Assembly (NCBI GenBank): GCA_031253835.1
Contig: JAIRVP010000072.1
Span: forward strand, 62,001-126,000
From: Burkholderia sp.
Lineage (GTDB): Bacteria > Pseudomonadota > Gammaproteobacteria > Burkholderiales > Burkholderiaceae
Reading direction: 5' to 3'
DNA: 64,000 nucleotides
The number at the start of each line of letters is the position of its first letter. Position 1 is the first letter of the stretch. Positions 27,501-35,224 of the stretch are shown piece by piece. The translations under genes were made by a program, and so were the position numbers. Below the pieces are notes generated by a model, which ran no database searches, was not told where the DNA came from, and saw only the letters and a list, made by a program, of their open reading frames with translations.

Positions 27501-27724
27501 GTCGTGCCGAGCGTGCGCTCGTAATATGTGACGATGCGCCCCGACATGTCGGCCGGCTGCAGGCCCGCGTAGTTCCATACGACGCTGATGACCGGGATCC
27601 GGATGTCGGGGAAGATGTCGGTCGGCGTGCGCAGCGCCGCGAGCGGCCCCGCGATCAGGATCAGCAGCGCGAGGACGATGAACGTGTAGGGGCGCGCGAG
27701 CGCGAGTCGGACGAGTTTCAGCAT
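24506..27724 (-). CDS. RND-superfamily efflux permease
   Basis: Proton-driven inner-membrane pump of 1072 residues with the 12-helix, two-periplasmic-loop RND plan. Starts MLKLVRLALARPYTFIVLAL; the first loop contains PTDIFPDIRIPVISVVW and the TM4 Asp pair is visible in GILVDDATVTIENVNWHLEQG. It resembles HAE1-type permeases rather than CzcA heavy-metal pumps, but the substrate cannot be read from sequence. It is the first gene of the pump operon (permease-adaptor-channel). Palindrome site C is centred 127 bp upstream, pointing to control by the nearby two-component system. Confidence 0.95.
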   Translation of the reverse strand: MLKLVRLALARPYTFIVLALLILIAGPLAALRTPTDIFPDIRIPVISVVWNYAGLQPADMSGRIVTYYERTLGTTVNDVAHIESQSFRSFGIVKIFFQPSVDIRTATAQVTSISQTVLKQMPPGTTPPQILNYNASTVPVLQLALTSDTLNEQQLGDYATNVIRPQLLSVAGVAIPSPYGGKVRQVQIDLDPQALQAKGLSAQDVATALAQQNQIIPAGTQKIGGFEYNIRLNDSPLTIDQLNALPIRTVNGAVIFMRDVAHVRDGFPPQGNIVRVDGRRAVLMSVLKSGSASTLDIIAGVKAQLPRIEATLPPSLRLVVMGDQSVFVKGAVSGVAREGLIAAALTSAMILLFLGSWRSTLIIAASIPLAVLAAIAALAAAGETLNVMTLGGLALAVGILVDDATVTIENVNWHLEQGKDVRGAILDGASQIVAPAFVSLLCICIVFVPMLLLDGVARFLFVPMAEAVIFAMIASFVLSRTFVPMMARYLLKPHAAHPAAVLAPHGAPFTPPRARNPLVAFQQGFERRFASLRAGYRVVLGLALAHRARFVVWFLAAIAVSFVLVPGLGRNFFPSVDSGEIAIHVRAPIGTRIEETAALFDRVERTVRGVVPPRSLASIVDNMGLPNSGINLTYSNSGTIGPQDGDILVSLTGDHAPTAGYVKRLRSALPRAFPGVTFSFLPADIVSQILNFGAPAPIDVQVTGPDRAANRAYATELLRRIRTVPGVADARVQQASTYPQFTVSVDRARAAQLGITEQDVTNAVVASLSGTSQVSPTYWLDPHNGVSYPIVAQTPQYRMTSLSDLRALPVTGRTGAPQLLGGLATIVRGQTDAVVSHYDIAPLYDIFATTQDRDLGAVSADIEHVLRASAADLPKGSRVTVRGQVQTMNSAFGGLLAGLAGAVLLIYLLIVVNFHSWRDAFVIVSGLPAALAGIVWMLFVTRTPLSVPALTGAILCMGVATANSILVVTFARERLAHTADAAVAALEAGFTRFRPVMMTALAMIIGMAPMALGLGDGGEQNAPLGRAVIGGLLCATVATLVFVPVVFSLVHRRDRAPRAESLSVTPGEQHVH

Positions 27725-27842
27725 CGGCGAGGTCTCCGCCGGCGCGGAGCGCCGGCCTGTCAGCGAAGTGCCGAAGCGTGGCGGGAGCCCGATTCGGCTC
27801 GCGCAGTGTGCGTGGCGGCGCTTAACGCCGGGGGAGGGGCAG

Positions 27843-27860
27843 GATGAAAGATGTTTCAGG
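27843..27860. promoter_or_regulatory. Palindromic operator candidate, site C
   Basis: GATGAA-AGATGT-TTCAGG; the core TGAAAGATGTTTCA differs from site A at a single base. It lies in the 296-bp divergent region between the RND permease gene and the small secreted-protein gene at 28021, 119 bp from the nearer permease start. A TATAGT at 27981-27986 could be a -10 element for the gene on the plus strand, but no matching -35 is seen. Confidence 0.62.
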
Positions 27861-28020
27861 AATGGGCACGAAGCGGGGAGACGGGCGCCGATTGTTACAA
27901 GACGTTAGCGCGGGCTTCCCGTTGCGATGGCGCGCATCAGTTCTTACAAACTTGAAATATGCGGAGAAGGCGCTTGCCGTTATAGTCGAATCACACATGA
28001 CACAACCAGAAGAGGAATCC

Positions 28021-28374
28021 ATGAAGACTTTGCGTGTTGCCTCGCTCTTGACCGGTATGACGGCCTTGCTCGTGTCGGGCGCAGCAATGGCGGGAGTCAA
28101 TGTCGGGATCAACGTCGGCGTGCCGGCCCCGGTCTACGTCGCACCCGCGCCCGTGTATGCGCCGCCGCCGCCGGTCGTCTACCAGCCTGCGCCGGTGTAT
28201 GCGCCGGCCTACGCACCGGCCTATGCGCCGACGATCGTGATCGGCTGGCACGGCGATCGCTACTGGGATGGCCGCCGCTACTGGGGCCGCGACGAGTGGT
28301 ATCGCCACCATGGTCGCGGCTGGGGTGGCGATCGCGGCCACTGGGATCATGGCCGCCACAACGGCTGGCGCTGA
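28021..28374 (+). CDS. Exported Pro/Tyr-repeat protein, unknown function
   Basis: A 117-residue exported protein starting at ATG 28021 behind AGAGGAA. Signal peptide MKTLRVASLLTGMTALLVSG ends at AMA, followed by GVNVGINVGVP, then degenerate PAPVYAP/APAYAP repeats (about nt 28126-28230) and a C-terminal Trp/Arg/His/Gly-rich segment (RYWDGRRYWGRDEWYRHHG). Small PAPVY proteins of this sort are frequent in Burkholderia with no assigned role; envelope association is the safest inference. It has its own terminator and is divergent from the RND operon. Confidence 0.8.
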   Translation: MKTLRVASLLTGMTALLVSGAAMAGVNVGINVGVPAPVYVAPAPVYAPPPPVVYQPAPVYAPAYAPAYAPTIVIGWHGDRYWDGRRYWGRDEWYRHHGRGWGGDRGHWDHGRHNGWR

Positions 28375-28428
28375 CCGGCACGGCGCGCACGCGTGATGCA
28401 TGCGCGCCGTCCGCTGGCAAGCAAGACA

Positions 28429-28457
28429 AGAAACCGCCCGCGTGGCGGTTTTCTTTT
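28429..28457 (+). terminator. Rho-independent terminator of the Pro/Tyr-repeat gene
   Basis: AAACCGCC and GGCGGTTT form an 8-bp stem with loop CGCGT, followed by TTCTTTT, 57 bp after the stop codon. Confidence 0.8.
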
Positions 28458-28523
28458 GGCCCGACGGGTTGAATGGGTAGAATCGTCCCACGTTACATCC
28501 CTCATTCGACCGACAGGGCCTCT

Positions 28524-30407
28524 ATGACGAAGGGTTCGCCCCGGGCCGCCACCGCGCGAGCCTGCCTCGGCGCGCAGCGCGCCGTACGGGCCGCCGGCCG
28601 CGTTGCCGCGGCGTTTGCGCTGTACGCGGCGCTGGCCGCGCCGGCCGCACACGCGGTCCATGCGATCGCACAGTACGGCGAGCCGAAATATCCGCCGGGC
28701 TTCAAGCATTTCGACTACGTCAATCCCGATGCGCCGAAGGGCGGCACGCTCGTGCTCGCGAACCCGAACCGGCTGACGTCGTTCGACAAGTTCAATCCGT
28801 TCACGATGCGCGGCAATCCCGCGCCGGGCATCGACAATCTGTTCGAGAGCCTCGCGACGGGGAGTTCGGACGAACCGGCATCCGCGTACGGGCTGCTGGC
28901 CGACGACATCGACGTCGCGCCCGATCGCCGTTCGGTCACGTTCCACCTGAATCCGCGCGCGCGCTTCTCGAACGGCGATCGCGTCACGGCCGACGACGTC
29001 AAGTTTTCGTTCGATACGCTGAAGAGCAAGCAGGCCGCGCCGCAGTTCGGCGCGTATTTCGCGGAGATCGCGAAGGCCGTGGTGGTCGATCCGGCCACCG
29101 TGCGCTTCGAGTTCCGCAGCGCGAACCGCGAGCTGCCGCTGATCGCCGGCGGCGTGCCGGTGTTCTCGCGCAAGTGGGGATTGCGCGCGGACGGCTCGCG
29201 CATCCCGTTCGACCAGCTCGCGTTCGAGCAGCCGATCGGCAGCGGCCCGTACCTGATCGAGCGCTACGACAACGGCCGCACGATCACTTACCGGCGCAAC
29301 CCCGCGTACTGGGGCGCCGACCTGCCGGTGCGGGTCGGCACCAACAACTTCGAGCGGATCGTCTACAAGCTGTACGGCGACGGCGTCGCGCGGCTCGAGG
29401 CGTTCAAGGCCGGCGAATACGACGTGCTCGTCGAGTACATCGCGCGCAACTGGACGCGGCGCGACGTCGGCAAGCGCTTCGACAGCGGCGAGCTCGTCAA
29501 GCGCGAATTCCGCCAGCACAACGGCGCCGGCATGCAGGGCTTCTTCATGAACCTGCGCCGGCCGCTGTTTCGCGACGTGCGCGTGCGCCAGGCGCTCGAC
29601 CTCGCGTTCGACTTCGAATGGCTGAACCGCCAGCTGTTCTACAGCGCGTACACGCGCCTCGACAGCTACTTCGCCGACACCGACCTGCAGGCGACCGGTA
29701 CGCCGGGCGAGGGCGAGCTGAAGCTGCTCGAGCCGCTGCGCGCGCAGCTCGACCCGGCCGTGTTCGGCCCGATGGTCACGCAGCCGGACACGAACCCGCC
29801 GGGCTCGCTGCGCGCGAACCTGCTGAAGGCGCGCACGTTGCTCGCGGAGGCCGGCTGGACCTATCGCGACGGCGCGCTGCGCAACGCGAAGGGCGAGCCG
29901 TTCACGTTCGAGATCCTCGACGATTCGGGCGCCGCGATGGAGGGCGTCGTGACGGCCTACCAGCGCAATCTCGCGAAGCTCGGCATCGACGCGCGCTTTC
30001 GCACCGCCGATTACGCGCTGCTGCAGAAGCGCCTCGATGCGTTCGACTACGACATGACGACGATCCGCCTGCCGGGCGTGCAGGTGCCGGGCGCCGAGCA
30101 GTACTCGCGTTACGCGAGCAAGTTCGCCGACGAGCCGGGCTCCGACAACTTCATCGGCTTGAAGTCGCCGGCCGTCGACGCCTTGCTGCACGCGCTCGGC
30201 ACCGCGCAGTCGCGCGACGATCTGCTCGACGCGACGCACGCGCTCGACCGCGTGCTGATGCACGGCTATTACGCGGTGCCGCAGTGGTACAGCACGACGC
30301 ACCGGATCGCGTACCGGCACACGCTGGCCTATCCGCAGACGCAGCCGCTGTACTATTCGGCCGAGGGCTGGGTCGTGTCGACCTGGTGGGCGAAGCCCGA
30401 TCACTGA
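28524..30407 (+). CDS. yejA: YejA-type peptide ABC transporter substrate-binding protein
   Basis: Periplasmic solute-binding protein of 627 residues, SBP family 5. The start at ATG 28524 gives an Arg-rich n-region and a hydrophobic core ending AALAAPAAHA; frame-open bases upstream code nothing signal-like. The mature protein starts VHAIAQYGEPKYPPGFKHFDY, characteristic of YejA, with the family features GGTLVLANPNRLTSFDKFNP and IERYDNGRTITYRRNPAYWG. It hands oligopeptides (microcin C-like peptides in E. coli) to the permease encoded next. First gene of yejABEF. TAGAAT at 28478-28483 is a possible -10. Confidence 0.9.
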   Translation: MTKGSPRAATARACLGAQRAVRAAGRVAAAFALYAALAAPAAHAVHAIAQYGEPKYPPGFKHFDYVNPDAPKGGTLVLANPNRLTSFDKFNPFTMRGNPAPGIDNLFESLATGSSDEPASAYGLLADDIDVAPDRRSVTFHLNPRARFSNGDRVTADDVKFSFDTLKSKQAAPQFGAYFAEIAKAVVVDPATVRFEFRSANRELPLIAGGVPVFSRKWGLRADGSRIPFDQLAFEQPIGSGPYLIERYDNGRTITYRRNPAYWGADLPVRVGTNNFERIVYKLYGDGVARLEAFKAGEYDVLVEYIARNWTRRDVGKRFDSGELVKREFRQHNGAGMQGFFMNLRRPLFRDVRVRQALDLAFDFEWLNRQLFYSAYTRLDSYFADTDLQATGTPGEGELKLLEPLRAQLDPAVFGPMVTQPDTNPPGSLRANLLKARTLLAEAGWTYRDGALRNAKGEPFTFEILDDSGAAMEGVVTAYQRNLAKLGIDARFRTADYALLQKRLDAFDYDMTTIRLPGVQVPGAEQYSRYASKFADEPGSDNFIGLKSPAVDALLHALGTAQSRDDLLDATHALDRVLMHGYYAVPQWYSTTHRIAYRHTLAYPQTQPLYYSAEGWVVSTWWAKPDH

Positions 30408-30457
30408 CCCGCGCCGGCCCTTCGTTCAACCCGCCACAGATCACGAGTCGACGCCCT

Positions 30458-31501
30458 ATGTGGAGCTACATCCTCAAACGCCTGCTGCTGATGATCCCGA
30501 CGCTCATCGGCGTGCTGACCCTCACGTTCGCGGTGATCCAGTTCGTGCCGGGCGGGCCCGTCGAGCAGGCCGTGCAGGAGTTGCGCAAGGGCGCGACGGA
30601 GCAGGGCGCGGTGCCGTTCGGAATGCGCGCGCACACCGGCGTCGACGCGCAGCAGCTCGCACAGCTCAAGGCGCTGTACGGCTTCGACAAGCCGCCGCTC
30701 GAACGCTACTGGCTGATGCTGAAGCGCTTCGCGCGCTTCGATCTCGGCGACAGCTATTTCCGCCACCAGAGCGTGTGGTCGCTGGTCGTGCAGAAGCTGC
30801 CGGTGTCGATCAGCATCGGGCTGTGGACGTTCTTCCTCACGTACCTGATCTCGGTGCCGCTCGGCATCGCGAAGGCCGTGCGCAACGGTTCGCCGTTCGA
30901 CGTCGCGACGAGCCTCGTCGTGCTCGTCGGCTATGCGATCCCGGGCTTCGTGCTCGGCGTGCTGCTGCTCGTGCTGTTCGGCGGCGGCTCGTTCTGGCAG
31001 CTCTTTCCGCTGCGCGGCCTCACGTCGGACAACTTCGCGCAACTGTCGCTCGTCGGCAAGGTGCTCGACTACCTGTGGCACATCGCGCTGCCGATCACGG
31101 CGTCGGTCGTCGGCAGCTTCGCGGTCGTCACGATGCTCACGAAGAATGCGTTCCTCGACCAGATCCGCCGGCAATACGTGCTGACCGCGCGCGCGAAGGG
31201 GCTGTCCGAGCGCAGCGTGCTGTGGAAGCACGTGTTCCGCAACGCGATGCTGCCGCTGATCGTCGGCTTCCCGGCCGCGTTCATCGGCGCGTTCTTCACG
31301 GGCAGCCTGCTGATCGAGACGCTGTTCTCGCTCGACGGCCTCGGGCTGCTGTCGTACGAGTCGGTCGTGCGGCGCGACTATCCGGTCGTGCTCGGCACGC
31401 TGTACCTGTTCACGCTGATCGGGCTCGCGACCAAGCTGATTTCCGATCTCTGCTATGTGTGGGTCGATCCGCGCATTCAATTCGACAACCTGGAGCGCTG
31501 A
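30458..31501 (+). CDS. yejB: YejB-type peptide ABC transporter permease
   Basis: Membrane permease of 347 residues, starting MWSYILKRLLLMIPTLIGVL at ATG 30458. Six membrane helices; the large periplasmic loop after TM1 holds FVPGGPVEQAVQELRKG, typical of YejB. The EAA coupling loop that contacts the ATPase is visible as LTARAKGLSERSVLWKHVFR. A spacing of 50 bp from yejA and the following yejE and yejF confirm a four-gene importer. Confidence 0.93.
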   Translation: MWSYILKRLLLMIPTLIGVLTLTFAVIQFVPGGPVEQAVQELRKGATEQGAVPFGMRAHTGVDAQQLAQLKALYGFDKPPLERYWLMLKRFARFDLGDSYFRHQSVWSLVVQKLPVSISIGLWTFFLTYLISVPLGIAKAVRNGSPFDVATSLVVLVGYAIPGFVLGVLLLVLFGGGSFWQLFPLRGLTSDNFAQLSLVGKVLDYLWHIALPITASVVGSFAVVTMLTKNAFLDQIRRQYVLTARAKGLSERSVLWKHVFRNAMLPLIVGFPAAFIGAFFTGSLLIETLFSLDGLGLLSYESVVRRDYPVVLGTLYLFTLIGLATKLISDLCYVWVDPRIQFDNLER

Positions 31502-31549
31502 CATGAAACGATCCATCCGCATGCCCGGCGTGATCGGGCGAGGGGCGCG

Positions 31550-32647
31550 ATGAACCGGGCCGTCGCATCATCCCGCATCGACGCCGCGCGGGCGCGCGTG
31601 TCGCCGTCGCCGGCGCGCCGCGTGTGGCAGCGCTTCAGGCAGCAGCGCCTCGGCTACTGGAGCTTCGTGATCTTCGTCATCGCGTTCGCCGCGAGCCTCG
31701 CGGCGCCGCTGTGGTCGAACGACAAGCCGCTCGTCGTGCACTACGACGGCCAGACCTATTTCCCGATGTTCCATGCGTATCCGGAAACGACCTTCGGCGG
31801 CGATTTCCCGACGCCGGCCGACTATCTCGATCCGTACGTGCGCAAGCGGCTCGAGGCGCCCGGCAACTTCGTCGTCTATCCGCCGAACCGCTATTACTAC
31901 GACACGCTGAACTACTTCTCGAACGTGCCGAACCCGGCGCCGCCGTCGAGCCAGAACTGGCTCGGCACCGACGCGCAGGGGCGCGACCTGCTCGCGCGGC
32001 TCGTGTACGGGTTTCGCATCTCGGTCGAATTCGGCTTGATCCTGACCGTGATCGGCACGCTGCTCGGGATCGCCGCGGGCGCGGTGCAGGGCTTCTTCGG
32101 CGGGCGCATCGACATCGTCGGGCAGCGGCTGATCGAGATCTGGAGCTCGCTGCCCGAGCTGTACCTGCTGATCATCTTCGCGTCGATCTTCGAGCCGAGC
32201 TTCCTGCTGCTGATCGTGCTGCTGTCGCTGTTCGGCTGGATCGGGCTGGCCGACTACGTGCGCGCGGAATTCCTGCGCAACCGCACGCAGGACTACGTGC
32301 GCGCGGCCCGCGCGATGGGGCTCACGAACTGGCAGATCATCTGGCGCCACGTGCTGCCGAACAGCCTCACGCCGGTGATCACGTTCCTGCCGTTCCGGAT
32401 GAGCGGCTCGATCCTCGCGCTGACGAGCCTCGACTTTCTCGGGCTCGGCGTGCCGCCGCCGACGCCGAGCCTCGGCGAATTGCTCGCACAGGGCAAGGGC
32501 AACCTCGACGCATGGTGGATCTCGCTGTCGACGTTCGGCGTGCTGGTCGCGACACTGCTGCTGCTGACCTTCATGGGTGACGCGCTGCGCAACGCGCTCG
32601 ATACGCGGATCGCCGATTCGGTGCGCGCAGCGGGAGGCCAGCGATGA
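31550..32647 (+). CDS. yejE: YejE-type peptide ABC transporter permease
   Basis: Second permease of the importer, 365 residues, DppC/OppC family. A cytoplasmic N-terminus (RRVWQRFRQQRLGYWSF) precedes TM1; the ~100-residue periplasmic insert with VVHYDGQTYFPMFHAYPETT separates YejE from shorter DppC proteins. TM2-6 follow with NWLGTDAQGRDLLARLVYGF and the EAA loop YVRAARAMGLTNWQIIWRHV. Its stop overlaps the start of yejF (ATGA). Confidence 0.93.
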   Translation: MNRAVASSRIDAARARVSPSPARRVWQRFRQQRLGYWSFVIFVIAFAASLAAPLWSNDKPLVVHYDGQTYFPMFHAYPETTFGGDFPTPADYLDPYVRKRLEAPGNFVVYPPNRYYYDTLNYFSNVPNPAPPSSQNWLGTDAQGRDLLARLVYGFRISVEFGLILTVIGTLLGIAAGAVQGFFGGRIDIVGQRLIEIWSSLPELYLLIIFASIFEPSFLLLIVLLSLFGWIGLADYVRAEFLRNRTQDYVRAARAMGLTNWQIIWRHVLPNSLTPVITFLPFRMSGSILALTSLDFLGLGVPPPTPSLGELLAQGKGNLDAWWISLSTFGVLVATLLLLTFMGDALRNALDTRIADSVRAAGGQR

Positions 32648-34266
32648 GCGAGTCGACCGTATCGACGCAGCACGAGCCGCTGCTGTCGCTCGAGCACCTG
32701 CACGTGCGCTTCGGCGACACCGTCGCGGTGGACGACGTGACGCTCGCGATCGGCCGCGGCGAGCGCGTCGCGCTCGTCGGCGAGTCCGGTTCCGGCAAGA
32801 GCGTGACCGCGCTGTCGATCCTGCGCCTGCTGCGCGACGCCGAAGTCAGCGGCGCGATCCGCTTCGCGGGGCAGGACCTGGCCGGCAAGAGCGAGCGCGA
32901 GATGCGCGGGCTGCGCGGCTCGGACATCGCGATGATCTTCCAGGAGCCGATGACGGCGCTCAACCCGCTGTACACGATCGGCGTGCAGATCGGCGAGACG
33001 ATCGTGCTGCACGACGGCGTATCGGCCATCGAGGCGCGCAAGCGCGCGATCGCGTTGCTCGCGCGCACGGGCATCGCGGAGCCGGACAAGCGCGTCGACA
33101 GCTACCCGCACCAGTTGTCGGGCGGCCAGCGGCAGCGCGCGATGATCGCGATGGCGCTCGCGTGCCGGCCGCGGCTGCTGCTCGCCGACGAACCGACCAC
33201 CGCGCTCGACGTGACGATCCGCGCGCAGATCGTCGACCTGCTGCTGGAGCTGCAGCGCGAGGAAGCCGAAAAGCGCGGGATGGCGATCCTGCTGATCACG
33301 CACGACCTGAATCTCGTCAGGCATTTCGCCGAGCGCGTCGCGGTGATGGAGCACGGCCGGCTCGTCGAGAGCGGGCCGGTCGAGCGGATCTTCGCGGAAC
33401 CCGAGCATCCGTATACACGGCGGCTGCTGAACAGCCGGCCGCAGCGCGCGGTCACGCCGGTGATGCCGATCGCGCCCGTCGTGCTCGACGCGCGCCACGT
33501 GAGCGTGCAGTTCGCGCGCAAGCGGCCGGGCATCGCGGGCTGGTTCGGCACGGTGCCGGTGACGGCCGTCGCGGACGTGTCGGTGTCGGTAAGGCAGGGC
33601 GAGACACTTGGCATCGTCGGCGAATCGGGGTCGGGGAAGTCGACACTCGCGATGGCGCTGCTGGGGCTGCAGAAGACGGCCGGCGGCGAGATCGAATTCC
33701 AGGGGCGCGCGCTGTCGACCTATCGCGGCCGCGAGCAGACCGCGCTGCGCTCGAACATGCAGGTGGTCTTTCAGGATCCATTCAGTTCGCTTTCGCCGCG
33801 TCACACGATCGAGCGGATCGTCGGCGAGGGGCTCGAGCTGCATCGCCCGGACATGACGCCCGATGCGCGCCGCACGAAGTCGCTCGCGGTGCTGCGCGAA
33901 GTCGGCCTCGACCGCACGGTGCTGCACCGTTATCCGCACGAATTCTCGGGCGGGCAGCGCCAGCGGATCGCAATCGCGCGTGCGCTGGTGCTGGAACCGC
34001 GGATCCTGATCCTCGACGAGCCGACGTCGGCGCTCGACGTGTCGATCCAGCAGCAGGTGCTGAAACTGCTCGCGAATTTGCAACAGAAATACAACCTCGG
34101 CTATGTATTCATCAGCCACGACCTGGAGGTGATCGGCGCGATGGCGCACCGCGTCGCGGTGATGCAGGACGGTGCCGTCGTCGAGTCGGGGGAGGTGTCC
34201 GACATCTTCACGAGACCGTCACATCCTTACACACAAAAGCTATTGAAAGCGGTCTGGAAAGCGTGA
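32644..34266 (+). CDS. yejF: YejF-type double ABC ATPase of the peptide importer
   Basis: Cytoplasmic motor with two fused ABC domains, 540 residues. First Walker A GESGSGKSVTALSIL (about residue 50), Q-loop IFQEPMTALNP, signature LSGGQRQRAMIAMAL, Walker B LLLADEPTTALDV; second Walker A GESGSGKSTLAMALL (about residue 325), signature FSGGQRQRIAIARAL, Walker B ILILDEPTSALDV. A C-terminal oligopeptide-transporter segment (HPYTQKLLKAVWKA) ends it. Powers uptake through YejB/YejE. Overlaps yejE by four bases. Confidence 0.95.
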   Translation: MSESTVSTQHEPLLSLEHLHVRFGDTVAVDDVTLAIGRGERVALVGESGSGKSVTALSILRLLRDAEVSGAIRFAGQDLAGKSEREMRGLRGSDIAMIFQEPMTALNPLYTIGVQIGETIVLHDGVSAIEARKRAIALLARTGIAEPDKRVDSYPHQLSGGQRQRAMIAMALACRPRLLLADEPTTALDVTIRAQIVDLLLELQREEAEKRGMAILLITHDLNLVRHFAERVAVMEHGRLVESGPVERIFAEPEHPYTRRLLNSRPQRAVTPVMPIAPVVLDARHVSVQFARKRPGIAGWFGTVPVTAVADVSVSVRQGETLGIVGESGSGKSTLAMALLGLQKTAGGEIEFQGRALSTYRGREQTALRSNMQVVFQDPFSSLSPRHTIERIVGEGLELHRPDMTPDARRTKSLAVLREVGLDRTVLHRYPHEFSGGQRQRIAIARALVLEPRILILDEPTSALDVSIQQQVLKLLANLQQKYNLGYVFISHDLEVIGAMAHRVAVMQDGAVVESGEVSDIFTRPSHPYTQKLLKAVWKA

Positions 34267-34313
34267 TAGGCGTCCAATGGTCTGATCATCTCGATTGTAT
34301 TTATTAATTTGTT

Positions 34314-34342
34314 TTGACAAACGATTACGCGCTGGCTAGTAT
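34314..34342 (+). promoter_or_regulatory. Sigma-70 promoter of the NlpC/P60 gene
   Basis: TTGACA (perfect -35) and TAGTAT (-10) with a 17-base spacer in an AT-rich gap; expected start near 34349, some 45 bases before the ATG. Confidence 0.8.
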
Positions 34343-34394
34343 CGACCGAAATTTTCCGCCAATCAGCTGATTTTTAAGCACATTCCATCGACCA

Positions 34395-35069
34395 ATGCAG
34401 CATCGATCCCTGACCCAGGCATGCGCGCGCACCATCGCCGGGCTGTTCATCGGCGCCCTGTTCGCAGCAGCTCCCGGCGCGTTCGCCGACGAAGTCAGCA
34501 GTTTTAACCAGAATGTCACCAATTCGACTCAAATCGGGTCGAGTTCCTCCCTCCAGCAGACCAGCGCGCAGCCGTCGAGCGGCGGCGCGAAGTCGTTCCT
34601 CGCCGGCATGGCCGGCAAGGCAGGCGACGTGGTCGTCGGCGCGCTGAACATGATCGGCGTGCGTTATCGCTGGGGCGGCAACTCGCCGGATTCGGGCCTC
34701 GACTGCAGCGGCTTCGTCCGCTACGTGTTCCAGGACACGCTCGGCATGTCGCTGCCGCGTCGCGCGGAAGAGATGAGCCGCGTCGGCGAGAAGGTGAGCA
34801 TGAGCAACCTGAAGCCGGGCGATCTGGTGTTCTTCAACACGATGCGCCGTACGTTCTCGCACGTCGGCATCTACATCGGCGACAACAAGTTCGTGCACTC
34901 GCCGTCGACGGGCAGCACCGTTCGCGTCGACGATCTCGACAACGGCTACTGGGAAAAGCGGTTCACCGGCGCGCGCCGGATCGAATCGGAATTCCCGATG
35001 AAGCCCGAAGACCTCCGTCAGCGCGTGCGCGCGACGATCGGCGACGATTCGGCGAACGGCAACAACTGA
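34395..35069 (+). CDS. NlpC/P60-family cell-wall endopeptidase
   Basis: Secreted peptidoglycan endopeptidase of 224 residues. The signal peptide (Arg-rich start, core IAGLFIGALFAAAPGAFA) lacks a lipobox Cys, so the enzyme is periplasmic rather than a lipoprotein. A Ser/Gln/Asn-rich linker precedes the NlpC/P60 domain (about residues 75-205) with catalytic Cys in LDCSGFVRYVF, His in FSHVGIYIGD and the third polar His in KFVHSP. Probably cleaves D-Glu-mesoDAP bonds, as Spr/MepS does. Own promoter and terminator: a single-gene unit. Confidence 0.93.
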   Translation: MQHRSLTQACARTIAGLFIGALFAAAPGAFADEVSSFNQNVTNSTQIGSSSSLQQTSAQPSSGGAKSFLAGMAGKAGDVVVGALNMIGVRYRWGGNSPDSGLDCSGFVRYVFQDTLGMSLPRRAEEMSRVGEKVSMSNLKPGDLVFFNTMRRTFSHVGIYIGDNKFVHSPSTGSTVRVDDLDNGYWEKRFTGARRIESEFPMKPEDLRQRVRATIGDDSANGNN

Positions 35070-35094
35070 CGTTTGCCGGTCAGTCGGACCGGAT

Positions 35095-35134
35095 AAAAAA
35101 ACCCTGTCACCGAAAGGCGGCAGGGTTTTTTGTT
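35095..35134. terminator. Rho-independent terminator, likely bidirectional
   Basis: AAAAAACCCTG and CAGGGTTTTTT flank a 15-base centre that itself can pair (CCG...CGG). A T run on the plus strand and a matching run on the minus strand serve the NlpC gene and possibly the convergent patatin gene. Confidence 0.85.
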
Positions 35135-35224
35135 TTGGGGCCGGTGCAGGCGGCGAGGCGGATATCGTTCGGCCGGCAGCGGCGGGGCGGCGGCCGGGGC
35201 CGCCCCTGCCCGTGATGCGTGAGC

